A program made the position numbers and the translations under genes. The notes under the pieces were generated by a model. It worked only from the letters and a program-made list of their open reading frames with translations, made no database searches and was not told the origin of the DNA. Source: an uncultured Eubacteriales bacterium (GTDB lineage Bacteria > Bacillota > Clostridia > Oscillospirales > CAG-272). Taken from it: a stretch of 24,576 nt of DNA. Every line of letters begins with the position of its first letter. Within the stretch, counting starts at the first letter, position 1. The stretch is taken from NCBI GenBank assembly GCA_934481515.1, contig CAKSPO010000028.1:1-24576 (forward strand). Reading direction: 5' to 3'. This document shows positions 1-7,660 of the stretch, piece by piece.

Positions 1-148
1 TTTTTTTGTTTGTGGTACTGGTGCCTCTCTCTTAAAAAGGCGCTCATTGGTGCCCCTGCCCGATGCGCCACGCCCCCTTACAAACGGGCGGGTTGATCCC
101 GCCCCTACCGGGTTGGTTAAACCGGAACGCTTGCGCAACGCCGGAAAA
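1..148. repeat. Intergenic repeat module R1, copy a
   Basis: This stretch recurs almost base for base at 332-480, with one extra C in the second copy. More diverged copies lie at 13439-13615 and 14075-14225. Each copy carries a central GTAG-type palindrome and ends in a conserved tail of the form CGCCGGAAAAA. No reading frame in it has a ribosome binding site or a recognisable domain. It is noncoding repeat DNA by inspection; its mobility mechanism is not visible. Confidence 0.85.
77..108 (-). repeat. REP-like GTAG palindrome, copy 1
   Basis: Read on the minus strand it starts GTAGGGGCGGG and folds into a 7-bp GC stem (GGGCGGG with CCCGCCC). A 5' GTAG tetranucleotide followed by a GC-rich hairpin is the known signature of REP sequences mobilised by RAYT transposases. 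Five other copies lie in this window in both orientations. Confidence 0.75.
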
Positions 149-183
149 TTTGTTTTACATTGCGATCATTTTCATCTTCTTAT

Positions 184-331
184 CGGCTTCTGCTGGGCAA
201 AAATCCCATCTGCACATTACGCTTCCGGCTCCTGTCAAATGACGGAATCCCCCCTCTCTCGTAGGGGCGGGGTCTGCCCGCCCGCTTCTAAGGAATCCGA
301 ACTGACATCCCGGCGGCATTTTTTCGCCGGA
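184..331. repeat. Intergenic repeat module R2, left copy
   Basis: The segment matches 13920-14070 closely, including the opening CGGCTTCTG, the CAAAAATCCC that follows, a shared stretch ending in TCAAATGACGG, the REP-like palindrome, and a closing terminator-like hairpin. Differences are scattered point changes, which indicates an old duplication rather than an assembly artefact. No gene is seen in it. Confidence 0.85.
261..292 (+). repeat. REP-like GTAG palindrome, copy 2
   Basis: Begins GTAGGGGCGGGG on the plus strand and pairs with CCCGCCC downstream. It is in the opposite orientation to the copies at 77-108 and 409-440, so neighbouring copies alternate as in REP doublets. Confidence 0.75.
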
Positions 332-338
332 TTTTTTT
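310..338 (+). terminator. Terminator-like hairpin at the R2/R1 junction, left island
   Basis: CCGGCG (310-315) pairs with CGCCGG (325-330) and is followed by seven T residues (332-338). The same structure with a longer stem is found at 14046-14077. No plus-strand gene precedes it here, so it may simply be part of the repeat. Confidence 0.5.
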
Positions 339-480
339 GTTTGTGGTACTGGTGCCTCTCTCTTAAAAAGGCGCTCATTGGTGCCCCTGCCCGATGCGCC
401 ACGCCCCCCTTACAAACGGGCGGGTTGACCCCGCCCCTACCGGGTTGGTTAAACCGGAACGCTCTTTCAACGCCGGAAAA
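332..480. repeat. Intergenic repeat module R1, copy b
   Basis: Near-identical direct copy of 1-148, separated from it by module R2. The high identity between R1a and R1b compared with R1c and R1d suggests a more recent local duplication or gene conversion. Confidence 0.85.
409..440 (-). repeat. REP-like GTAG palindrome, copy 3
   Basis: Minus-strand GTAG followed by a hairpin GGGCGGG-TTGAC-CCCGCCC as read on the plus strand. Same orientation as copy 1. Confidence 0.75.
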
Positions 481-504
481 ATTGTTTTTGCTCCCGGCAT
501 TTTT

Positions 505-790
505 CGTTTCGGTTTGACATTTTTTCGGAAAAGAAATGAAAGCCGAACATGCCCACGGCAATCAGCATAGATTTTTTATCCAAGGGGCATTTACCCAAAA
601 GCCTTCTCCAGTGGGTAGCGAAGCGGCACGAGGGCAATGAATGACAGTCCGGGGGACTGTCAGAACCCGAGTGTGCCAGAGCCGTAGCGAGACAGGGAAA
701 CCGCGTCAGCGGCGGATGAGGTGTGAACTGTATCATGGAATTTTTGCCGTTTTACAAAACGATAACTTTCCGCTCCGCTTCCGGATTCCA
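505..790. repeat. Intergenic repeat module R3, left copy
   Basis: About 285 bp that recurs at 13620-13920 with roughly nine bases in ten conserved. The module contains a perfect 9-bp hairpin (TGACAGTCC at 642-650 with GGACTGTCA at 654-662), an AGCGAAGCGGCACGAGGG stretch and a CGTCAGCGGCGGATGAGG stretch. A minus-strand frame across it stays open in both copies, but it has no ribosome binding site or recognisable fold, so I treat it as noncoding repeat DNA. Confidence 0.85.
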
Positions 791-860
791 CCGGGCGAAA
801 AAATCTCTTCTTCCTCACAGGAAACGGGCACAGCCCGCACGGGATCTGCCACCCGTCCCA

Positions 861-898
861 GAAAAAATAAAGGTTGCCGCACAAGTGCTGCAACCTTT
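861..898 (-). terminator. Intrinsic terminator of the uronate operon
   Basis: AAAGGTTGC (869-877) pairs with GCAACCTTT (890-898), and an inner GCAC/GTGC stem continues the helix to an AA loop. On the minus strand it is followed by a T-rich tract (complement of 861-868). It lies 68 bases downstream of the uxuB stop codon, at the inner edge of the repeat island. Confidence 0.85.
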
Positions 899-965
899 AA
901 AGCAAAATCTCTTTCTCGGCACCCGAACCTTTCGTCCGGATTCTGCCGGAATCCGACTGTCAGAA

Positions 966-1796
966 TCAGACGCCGCTGTACGCGTTGAAACCGCCGTCTA
1001 CGGGAACAATGACACCCGTTACAAATCCGCTGGCTTCATCGCTGGAGAGCCAGAGCAGAGTTCCGATCAGGTCGCTGACCTCGCCGAAGCGCTTCTGCGG
1101 CGTTCCACCGAGGATCTTACCCGTCCGTGCCGTGGGCGTTCCGTCCGCATTGAAGAGGAGCGAACGGTTCTGATTGGTTACGAAGAAGCCGGGAGCAATC
1201 GCGTTGACGCGGATACCGCAGGGAGCGAAATGTACTGCCAGCCACTGCGTAAAGTTGGAAATGCCCGCCTTTGCCGCGCTGTATGCCGGAATCTTGGTCA
1301 AGGGACGGAATGCATTCATCGACGAGATGTTGATGATGTTTCCTCCGGTCTTCACCATATCCTCCGCAAACACCTGCGTCACGAGGAACGCAGAAGTGAT
1401 GTTCAGGTCAAACACGAATTTCAGACCACTCTCCTGAAGATCAAAGAAGGTCTTCATGCCCTCCGTATCGGGAGTCATGACCTCATTGTCGCTGGAAGCA
1501 CGCGGGTTGTTTCCGCCGGCACCGTTGATGAGAAAATTGACCTTGCCGAACTTTTCATGCACGATATCCCGTGCCGCAAGAATGCTGTCCTTTTCCAGGC
1601 AGTTGGTGGTGATGGCAAGTGCGTTCTCCCCGATGGAGTCCGCAACTTCCTTTGCCGCCTTTTCATTGATATCAAGCAACGCGACCTTTGCGCCGCATGC
1701 AGCCAGTGCACGGGCAAACTCGCTCATCAGAACGCCGCCGGCTCCGGTAACAACCGCAACCTTGTCCGACAGGTCAATTTGATACGGTAATTTCAT
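966..1796 (-). CDS. uxuB: D-mannonate oxidoreductase, SDR type (fructuronate reductase)
   Basis: The 276-residue protein is a classical short-chain dehydrogenase. It has the nucleotide-binding TGAGGVL at about residues 18-24, NGAGG at 91-95 in place of NNAG, a catalytic serine around 158-159, and the YxxxK pair at Tyr172/Lys176. The GAGGVL form of the glycine motif is what I recall for Bacillus-type UxuB rather than for general 3-oxoacyl reductases. It would interconvert D-fructuronate and D-mannonate with NAD(H) in the cytoplasm. The start is supported by AGGAGAG a few bases upstream. It is the last gene of the seven-gene operon, 44 bases after uxuA. Presence of uxuA and uxaC immediately upstream makes the substrate assignment strong. 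The alternative is an SDR for another sugar acid. Confidence 0.87.
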   Translation of the reverse strand: MKLPYQIDLSDKVAVVTGAGGVLMSEFARALAACGAKVALLDINEKAAKEVADSIGENALAITTNCLEKDSILAARDIVHEKFGKVNFLINGAGGNNPRASSDNEVMTPDTEGMKTFFDLQESGLKFVFDLNITSAFLVTQVFAEDMVKTGGNIINISSMNAFRPLTKIPAYSAAKAGISNFTQWLAVHFAPCGIRVNAIAPGFFVTNQNRSLLFNADGTPTARTGKILGGTPQKRFGEVSDLIGTLLWLSSDEASGFVTGVIVPVDGGFNAYSGV

Positions 1797-1840
1797 TGAA
1801 TATCTCTCCTTTTGTTTTCATTTGCTTCCGGGAATCCGAC

Positions 1841-2878
1841 TCAGTGCTGACGATCCTTTTCAATCGCCTCAAAGAGTCCGGAAAGGTAGCAGGCACCCAG
1901 CGCTCTGTCGTAAAGTCCGTAGCCGGGCTTGCCGTCCTCGCCCCAGATGTTGCGCCCGTGGTCAGGACGCACATAGCCGTCAAAGCCGCTCTCCACCAGC
2001 GCCCTGACAATGCCGTAAATATCGAGACTTCCCGCGTCGGTCCGGTGACCGCACTCACAGAAGTCCAGCTCACCCGCATATTTGATCTGCCGCAGGTGAA
2101 CAAAATAGGAACGGGGAGCAAGCTCTGCCGCCATTTTCACCATATCGTTGTTCCGACCGGCACCGAGAGAGCCGGTGCAGAGGGTAATCCCGTTGTGCGG
2201 ATTGGGAACCGCCGCAAAGAGTTTGCGGTAGCTGTCCATGCAGGTGATGATGCGGGGCAAGCCGAACATATCCCACGGCGGGTCATCCGGATGGATAGCC
2301 ATATTGATGCCTGCCTCGTCACAGGCGGGCATAATTTCGTTGAGGAAGTATACCAGATTGTCAAACAGCTGTTCATGGCTCATGCCGCTGTAGGAATTCA
2401 GAAGCGCGTTAAGCCCTTCGGAGGTATAGCTCTCATCCCAGCCGGGCAGATGGAGGTTGTGCGGATCCAGCCGCATCAGCTCCTCGTGACAGTAGGACAG
2501 TGAATTGGAGCCGTCCGCCGCGGGGGTGTGCAGATTGGTGCGCAGCCAGTCAAACACAGGCATAAAGTTGTAGCAGATGCATTTGACGCCTGCTTTGCCG
2601 AGGTTGCGGATGGTAGTTGCATAATTGGCGATGTAGCGATCCCGCGTGGGAAGCCCCAGCTTGATATCCTCATGAACCGGGACGCTTTCGATGACCTCCA
2701 TCTCCAGTCCCTCCGCCTCGCACAGAGACTTCAGGTGGAGAATCCGGTCAAGATCCCAGACCTCACCGACCGGAACATCGTAAACGGCAGTGACAACGCC
2801 GCTCATGCCCGGAATCTGGCGGATGTAGGAAAGCGGAATGCTGTCCTTCTCGCCGTACCAGCGAAATGTCATTTTCAT
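1841..2878 (-). CDS. uxuA: D-mannonate dehydratase
   Basis: UxuA dehydrates D-mannonate to 2-keto-3-deoxy-D-gluconate in the cytoplasm, using a divalent metal in a TIM barrel. The 345-residue protein begins MKMTFRWYG, the expected UxuA N terminus, and carries the family motifs HPDDPPW and LCTGSLG, the late HLRQ, and PDHGR near the C terminus. The frame stays open for 26 codons further upstream, but AAGGAA ten bases before the ATG at 2878 and the family N terminus fix this start. A second in-frame ATG two codons later is possible. Length matches the shorter, Gram-positive UxuA type. It lies between uxaC and uxuB, with a stable hairpin in the gap to uxaC. Confidence 0.93.
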   Translation of the reverse strand: MKMTFRWYGEKDSIPLSYIRQIPGMSGVVTAVYDVPVGEVWDLDRILHLKSLCEAEGLEMEVIESVPVHEDIKLGLPTRDRYIANYATTIRNLGKAGVKCICYNFMPVFDWLRTNLHTPAADGSNSLSYCHEELMRLDPHNLHLPGWDESYTSEGLNALLNSYSGMSHEQLFDNLVYFLNEIMPACDEAGINMAIHPDDPPWDMFGLPRIITCMDSYRKLFAAVPNPHNGITLCTGSLGAGRNNDMVKMAAELAPRSYFVHLRQIKYAGELDFCECGHRTDAGSLDIYGIVRALVESGFDGYVRPDHGRNIWGEDGKPGYGLYDRALGACYLSGLFEAIEKDRQH

Positions 2879-2916
2879 GGCAGTTCGTTCCTTTCTTTTG
2901 TTTGGGTTCTTTGATG

Positions 2917-2948
2917 CGGCTTCCGGAACCGAATGGCTCCGGAAGCCG
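2917..2948 (-). other. Intercistronic stem-loop between uxaC and uxuA
   Basis: CGGCTTCCGGA (2917-2927) pairs with TCCGGAAGCCG (2938-2948), an 11-bp perfect stem with a 10-base loop that can close further. There is no T-tract on the transcribed minus strand; the five Ts lie on the plus side. It is therefore more likely a processing or stability element within the operon mRNA than a terminator. Confidence 0.6.
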
Positions 2949-2967
2949 TTTTTCAATACCTGATTTG

Positions 2968-4299
2968 TTACAGATGCAAAAATTCCTTGACGTTTCCGTA
3001 GCAGACGCGGTACATCAGCTCCTTGGCGCTCTCCGCGTCGTACTCACCGCGCTCCACATAGCCGCCGACAAATTCCGCAAGAATCCGGCGGAAGAAATCG
3101 AAGCGGACATAGCTTGCCAACGACCGGCTGTCGGTCAGCATGCCGAGGTTGGTTCCGAGTGCCGCGTACTCCGCAACGGTCTCCAGCTGGCGCCGGATCC
3201 CCTCCACGGTATCATTGAACCACCATGCCGCGCCGACGCGGACATTGGGGAATGCACCGGACAGAGTGGCAAGCGCGGGAACGCAGACCGGATTGAGCGA
3301 ATACAGCACAATGCGCGGCTGTTTTCCGCTCCGGTTGAGCGTATCGAGGAACGCGACCAATGCGTCGGTATCGACCGTTCCGCGCATAATATCAAAGCCG
3401 GAATCCCGTCCGCACTTTCCGAACATGGCTCCGTTGACATTGCGGAAAGTGGCAAAATGCATCTGCATGACCATATCGTTCTCGGCATACAGACCTGCCA
3501 TAAAGTACATCAGATGTGAGAAGAGCACCTGCTTTTCGTCTGCATTCAGCGCATCCCGACGGGCAAACAATGCCTCGGCATTCGCCTCCCCGCAATCGGC
3601 AGTGGGCAGATAGTCCATACCGTGATCCGCAATCCGGCATCCCTTGGAGAGGAAGAACGCAAGGCGCTCACGCAGAGCATCCTTGAGCTGTGCCAGCGTC
3701 GAAATCCGCTTTCCGGTTGCCGTCTCCAGCCGTCCGATTGCCGCCGGATCCATGTTCAGGGCGAAATCGGGACGGAAGGTGGGGCAGACACGGGTGTTGC
3801 CGCAGATTCCATGCGCCGAAAGATCGGATGCGGGATCATCGGTGGTGGCAACGTATTCCACCTTGAATTTGCGCAGAATTTCACCGGCGTCCAGCGTTTT
3901 CAGGCATTCGTTTGCCCTGTTCCAGATGCGCTCCGCATTCTGTCGGCAAAGCGGCTCGGTGATTCCGAACAACAGCTTCAGCTCCAGCTGCGTCCAGTAA
4001 TACAGCGGTCCCCCGCAGAGCAGCGGGAAAATCTCTGCAAATTTCAGATATTTTTCGTGGTAGTCCGCGTCCCCGGTAATGTACTTTTCGTCCACACCGC
4101 AAAGACGCATCGCTCTCCACTTGTAGTGGTCTCCCGCAAGCCAGAGTTCTCCGAGATCGGCAAAACGGTGATTGTCCCGCAGTTCCTTCTCATTGAGGTG
4201 GCAGTGATAGTCGATGATCGGCAGATCCTTGACCCCTGCGTACAGTTCCTCTGCCGCGGGAGTGCTCAGAAGCAGTCCGTCTCCGAAAAATTCTTTCAT
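2968..4299 (-). CDS. uxaC: Glucuronate/galacturonate isomerase
   Basis: UxaC isomerises D-glucuronate to D-fructuronate and D-galacturonate to D-tagaturonate. The 443-residue protein starts MKEFFGDG and has the amidohydrolase-like metal motif DYHCHL (His32, His34). The family blocks WLAGDHYKWRAMR, TDDPASDL, FRPD and AAWWFND all appear, ending with VCYGNVKEF. An in-frame ATG eleven codons upstream lacks a ribosome binding site, while AAGGAA precedes this one at good spacing. It is slightly shorter than the roughly 470 residues usual in the family but no core block is missing. It is the fifth gene of the operon, 36 bases after a Gfo/Idh/MocA gene. Confidence 0.94.
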   Translation of the reverse strand: MKEFFGDGLLLSTPAAEELYAGVKDLPIIDYHCHLNEKELRDNHRFADLGELWLAGDHYKWRAMRLCGVDEKYITGDADYHEKYLKFAEIFPLLCGGPLYYWTQLELKLLFGITEPLCRQNAERIWNRANECLKTLDAGEILRKFKVEYVATTDDPASDLSAHGICGNTRVCPTFRPDFALNMDPAAIGRLETATGKRISTLAQLKDALRERLAFFLSKGCRIADHGMDYLPTADCGEANAEALFARRDALNADEKQVLFSHLMYFMAGLYAENDMVMQMHFATFRNVNGAMFGKCGRDSGFDIMRGTVDTDALVAFLDTLNRSGKQPRIVLYSLNPVCVPALATLSGAFPNVRVGAAWWFNDTVEGIRRQLETVAEYAALGTNLGMLTDSRSLASYVRFDFFRRILAEFVGGYVERGEYDAESAKELMYRVCYGNVKEFLHL

Positions 4300-4335
4300 A
4301 TGATTTTTGTTCCTTTTCTGAAGTTTTTGCATCGG

Positions 4336-5346
4336 TCATTTGAGGATGGCAATCCGGTTTCCGTGCGAATGGTACATCGACAGAATCAGACGGATCACCT
4401 TGGATGCCTCTTCCCCGCTCAGACGGAACGGCAGATTCTCGCGGACGCAGTGATAAAAGTCCGCAATCAGCGTCTTGTGTCCGGTTCCCCAGACCGTTTT
4501 GCCGACCATTTTTTCGTTCCGCTTCTCCGGATCCTCCGGCAATACCTCGTTGTCGTATACCAGAACCGAATTGGTGGCATAGACCGGCTTGCCGTCCCCG
4601 GTGCAAAGCTGGAACTGTACCGGCATATCCGCAGTTGCTGCCGTGGTGGCATAGAAGTGATAGCGCTTTCCGTTCTCCATCTCAAAGGTTGCCTCGGCGG
4701 TATCCTCCACCTCGATCAGCCCCTTGTGATAGTCGTTGGCAATGTGGGCGGTGACATGCGTCGGCATTCCGCAGAGCCACTGGAGAATGTCCAGCGTGTG
4801 CAGTGCCTGATTGATCATGACGCCTCCGCCCTCCTCCAGAATGGTGCCGCGCCATGCACCGGAGCGGTAGTAAGCTTCGTTCCGCTCCCAGATGACCTCG
4901 CCCGCTCCCGCAAGAACGCCCTTTTCCTCCGCCAGCTCCTTGAGCCGGAGCATATTGGGTTCATACCGGTTCTGCTGGCAGACGCCAAGCTTCGCCTGAC
5001 TTGCCTTTTCCGCCGCAAGAACGGCGTGAAGTTGATCCATATTGATGGAAAGCGGCTTTTCGCAAAGCACATGGATGTTCCGGCTCAATGCCGCAATGCA
5101 CATCGGTGCATGCAGATAGTGCGGCGTGCAGATGTGAATGATGTCGGGCTTTTCCCGATCCAGAAGCTCGGTGTAGTCGGTGTATACCGGAATGTCTCCG
5201 AGCCCGTATTTCGCAATGCTCTCACGCGCCTTTTCGGGAACGATGTCGCAAAGCGCACAGATGTGTTCACCGGCGGCAAGAATCCCGTTGATGTGGTTTC
5301 CGGAAATGGATCCGCACCCGATGACGGCAATTCGAAATTGTTTCAT
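4336..5346 (-). CDS. Gfo/Idh/MocA family oxidoreductase A
   Basis: A 336-residue NAD(P)-dependent sugar dehydrogenase-like protein. The N-terminal Rossmann fold has GCGSIS at residues 10-15, followed by TPHYLH at about 74-79 and the family EKP at 96-98. The C-terminal domain has GGGVMINQALHTLD, with the likely catalytic His183 and Asp186. Family members oxidise or reduce ring hydroxyls of sugars, cyclitols or glycosides, and the sequence does not reveal the substrate. A ribosome binding site AGGGAGA supports the start. Position between oxidoreductase B and uxaC suggests it acts on a uronic acid or uronoside. It differs clearly from B, so the two are not a recent duplication. Confidence 0.85.
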   Translation of the reverse strand: MKQFRIAVIGCGSISGNHINGILAAGEHICALCDIVPEKARESIAKYGLGDIPVYTDYTELLDREKPDIIHICTPHYLHAPMCIAALSRNIHVLCEKPLSINMDQLHAVLAAEKASQAKLGVCQQNRYEPNMLRLKELAEEKGVLAGAGEVIWERNEAYYRSGAWRGTILEEGGGVMINQALHTLDILQWLCGMPTHVTAHIANDYHKGLIEVEDTAEATFEMENGKRYHFYATTAATADMPVQFQLCTGDGKPVYATNSVLVYDNEVLPEDPEKRNEKMVGKTVWGTGHKTLIADFYHCVRENLPFRLSGEEASKVIRLILSMYHSHGNRIAILK

Positions 5347-5374
5347 AATGGTTCTCCCTGTCGGATTGATTAGG

Positions 5375-5392
5375 TTCCGTTGCGGTACGGAA
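5375..5392 (-). other. Short intercistronic stem-loop between oxidoreductases B and A
   Basis: TTCCGT (5375-5380) pairs with ACGGAA (5387-5392) around a 6-base loop. It is small and its significance is uncertain, but it is one of three hairpins in the gaps of this operon. Confidence 0.35.
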
Positions 5393-5394
5393 TC

Positions 5395-6579
5395 TTATTT
5401 TGCCTTGGTTCCGTAGGTTCCGGCGGTGTCAAGCACCACATCGTTGCCCTTCTTTTCCCGACCGGTAGCAATTCTCTTGTTCAGTTCGGCAAGATAGAGA
5501 TCGTCGTCGATCGGAAGCGTAACTTCCTTGTTGCCCAGCCACTGGGACAGCATCATGGAATCCATCAGCTCCACGCCGTTGATTCCCTCGGTGCCCTTGA
5601 CAAACAGCGGCTCCAGACCGAGCACGGCATTTGCAAAGTTGTTGAGAATTCCGACGTGCTGCGGGTTTTTGCCGTCGGTTTCCACCTCGACCGTCTCACT
5701 CTGGGGAGGACGGGAGAAGCCGTTGCCCTTCAGGCAGAATTCGCGCTCATCCTCTTCCAGCTTCGTAAAGGTCAGCTTGTTCTCGTGCGTGTCGCAGATC
5801 AGGGTTCCCTTGGTACCGGTGATTTCAAAGCGGTTGGTACCGGGAGCGTCCGCGGTCGTGGTCACGAAGACACCGGTGGCGCCGTTCGGGAATTCCATGT
5901 ACGCGGTCACATCGTCCTCAACCTCAATGTCATGCCATTTGCCGAAATGGCAGTGCGCCTGCATCTTGACCGGCATCATGCCGACCACCCACTGCAACAG
6001 ATCCAGCTGGTGCGGGCACTGATTGAACAGCACGCCGCCGCCTTCGCCCTTCCATGTTGCACGCCAGTCGCCGGAATCATAGTAGTTCTGCGTCCGGTAC
6101 CAGTCGGTAATGATCCAGTTGACCCGCTTGATGTCGCCCAGCTCGCCGTTGGCAATCATCTCGCGCATTTTGCGGTAGACACAGTTGGTGCGCTGATTGA
6201 ACATCATACCGAACAGCTTGTTCGATTTCTCGGCAACCGCGTTCATCTCTTTGACCTGCTTGGTGTAAACGCCGGCAGGCTTTTCGCTGATGGCGTTCAG
6301 CCCCGCGTTCAGAATGTCGATGACCATCGGCGGATGGAAGTAGTGCGGAACCGCGACGATGACAACGTCAACCAGTCCGCTCTTGAGCATTTCGTGATAA
6401 TCCTTGAACGTCGCAACGTTCTCCGCGCCGGGAAGCGCCTTGATGGCGTCCAGCTTGGTCTGCTTCAGATCGCAGATGGCAGTAAGAACGCCGTTTTCAA
6501 TCTTGCCCTCCAGAAGGTTCTTGGAGTGACCCGAACCCATGTTACCGACACCGATAATGCCGAATCTGACCTTTTCCAT
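5395..6579 (-). CDS. Gfo/Idh/MocA family oxidoreductase B
   Basis: A 394-residue member with Rossmann motif GVGNMG at residues 10-15, VPHYFHPP at about 78-85, EKP at 99-101, and GGGVLFNQCPHQLD, in which His190 and Asp193 would be the catalytic pair. The C-terminal beta-sheet domain includes VEDDVTAYMEF and ITGTKGTLIC. The 60 extra residues relative to its neighbour A are mostly in the C-terminal half. Its own ribosome binding site (AGAGAGG) lies just upstream. The reaction is presumably NAD-linked oxidation or reduction of a sugar or glycoside; the exact substrate cannot be read from the sequence. Long oxidoreductases of this group paired with TIM-barrel isomerases are known from keto-sugar glycoside cleavage pathways, a possible role here. 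Confidence 0.85.
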   Translation of the reverse strand: MEKVRFGIIGVGNMGSGHSKNLLEGKIENGVLTAICDLKQTKLDAIKALPGAENVATFKDYHEMLKSGLVDVVIVAVPHYFHPPMVIDILNAGLNAISEKPAGVYTKQVKEMNAVAEKSNKLFGMMFNQRTNCVYRKMREMIANGELGDIKRVNWIITDWYRTQNYYDSGDWRATWKGEGGGVLFNQCPHQLDLLQWVVGMMPVKMQAHCHFGKWHDIEVEDDVTAYMEFPNGATGVFVTTTADAPGTNRFEITGTKGTLICDTHENKLTFTKLEEDEREFCLKGNGFSRPPQSETVEVETDGKNPQHVGILNNFANAVLGLEPLFVKGTEGINGVELMDSMMLSQWLGNKEVTLPIDDDLYLAELNKRIATGREKKGNDVVLDTAGTYGTKAK

Positions 6580-6625
6580 GACAGAAACCTCTCTTTTTGT
6601 AAAAATTAAGTTTGTTTATCAAGCG

Positions 6626-6650
6626 CTCCGGAGACTGCCCGTCTCCGGAG
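6626..6650 (-). other. Intercistronic stem-loop upstream of oxidoreductase B
   Basis: CTCCGGAGAC (6626-6635) pairs perfectly with GTCTCCGGAG (6641-6650) around TGCCC. No T run follows directly on the minus strand, so termination is unlikely to be complete. It could stabilise or process the polycistronic mRNA between the TIM-barrel genes and the oxidoreductase genes. Confidence 0.6.
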
Positions 6651-6686
6651 AAAGAACCTGTAAAATGTTTTGCAATCCGTCCGGGA

Positions 6687-7556
6687 TCAGCCTCTGCCGT
6701 CCGTGACCGGATGACCGATCTCCGCAAGCATCGTTTTCAGCGCATTGACGGCGTAGTCAAAGGACTCGTCCGAATTGTTGAAATGATACAGATGCTTCTG
6801 CTCTCTTCCGTCGATCTCCTTGTATGCCTGGAATGCAAACAGGTGCGGCTCCACCGTCAGAACGATCTCCCGGTCAAACGCCGCGTCCACCCGCTGCAAC
6901 GCTTCCTTGACATGTCCGTCGCCGGCACCCGCCGGAACCAGTACGCTGTCCTTGTAAAGGCAGTCCTTGATGTGGCAGTATTCCAGGCTCGGCAGGGTCG
7001 CATCCAGACCCTTGACCGCATCCTGTCCGCGATGGACGAAGTTTGCGGGGTCGTAAACGCCGCGCAGATCGGGCAATGTGGTCAGAAGATCGGCAACCTG
7101 TTCCGGATTCTGTCCGTAAATGCCGCCCTCATTCTCGTGGCAGAGCAGAATTCCCGCTTCCTTTGCATCCTTCAGCATCACGCTCAGACGGCGCATAACC
7201 TCGTCGCGGTACTCCGCAAGCTTACCCTCCGGAATGAAGAAGCTGAACATCCGCATTCTGCGGGTGCCAAGCATCTTGCAGATTTCCAGTGCACGATGAA
7301 ACTCCTCCAGATGAGGACCGAACTCTTTGGTAATATCATACTTTCCGATGGGAGAGCCATAGGAAGGAACCGTAATTCCCGCCTCGTCCAGCTTCTGCCG
7401 GATCTCGCGGATTTCTTCATCACTCTTCTTGATGACGGCGCCGCCGATACTGCGCGGCTCAATGCAATGCAGACCGTTGCGCTGGAGCGCGGCGATCTGA
7501 CCGTCCAGCTCGTCGCAGGCTTCGTCCGCAAATGCGGAAATCAAAAATTTTGCCAT
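6687..7556 (-). CDS. Xylose-isomerase-like TIM-barrel sugar isomerase/epimerase 1
   Basis: A 289-residue protein of the sugar phosphate isomerase/epimerase (AP endonuclease 2-like) superfamily. The four usual metal ligands can be placed: Glu141 in CHENEGG, Asp169 in VYDPANF, His195 in CHIKD, and Glu236 in VEPH. It opens MAKFLISAFADE, typical of strand one of the barrel. Members epimerise, isomerise or dehydrate keto-sugars with a divalent metal, and the sequence alone does not tell which. It is the second gene of the operon, about 105 bases after its paralogue. The C-terminal LFAFQAYKEIDGREQKH is unusual to me and may contribute to substrate choice. Confidence 0.83.
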   Translation of the reverse strand: MAKFLISAFADEACDELDGQIAALQRNGLHCIEPRSIGGAVIKKSDEEIREIRQKLDEAGITVPSYGSPIGKYDITKEFGPHLEEFHRALEICKMLGTRRMRMFSFFIPEGKLAEYRDEVMRRLSVMLKDAKEAGILLCHENEGGIYGQNPEQVADLLTTLPDLRGVYDPANFVHRGQDAVKGLDATLPSLEYCHIKDCLYKDSVLVPAGAGDGHVKEALQRVDAAFDREIVLTVEPHLFAFQAYKEIDGREQKHLYHFNNSDESFDYAVNALKTMLAEIGHPVTDGRG

Positions 7557-7660
7557 AACTATATCACCTTTCCTTACATGATTTCAGTTTTATGGGTTTC
7601 CCTATGATTGTGCCTTATTTCTTGGTTGCTTTCGCCTTCGCCATCCGTTCCCGGAGCGTT

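Noticed and set aside
47..517. Plus-strand frame through R1 and R2
   Set aside because: It translates palindromes and duplicated repeat DNA, giving an internally repeated peptide with no fold or start signal.
467..736. Small minus-strand frame conserved between R3 copies (also 13702-13896)
   Set aside because: The conservation is explained by the DNA repeat itself. There is no ribosome binding site and no recognisable protein feature, and such repeat-derived frames are a known source of spurious gene calls.
1..865. CRISPR array
   Set aside because: The repeats here are long modules and palindromes with no regular repeat-spacer pattern, and no cas gene is present.
723..1790. Plus-strand open frame of 355 codons opposite uxuB
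   Set aside because: It is antisense to a well-supported SDR gene, has no ribosome binding site and no recognisable motif. Long antisense frames are expected from the codon bias of this GC-rich genome.
3622..5373. Plus-strand open frame of 583 codons
   Set aside because: It runs opposite uxaC and oxidoreductase A, crosses their gap, and shows no domain. Both minus-strand genes have catalytic motifs and ribosome binding sites.
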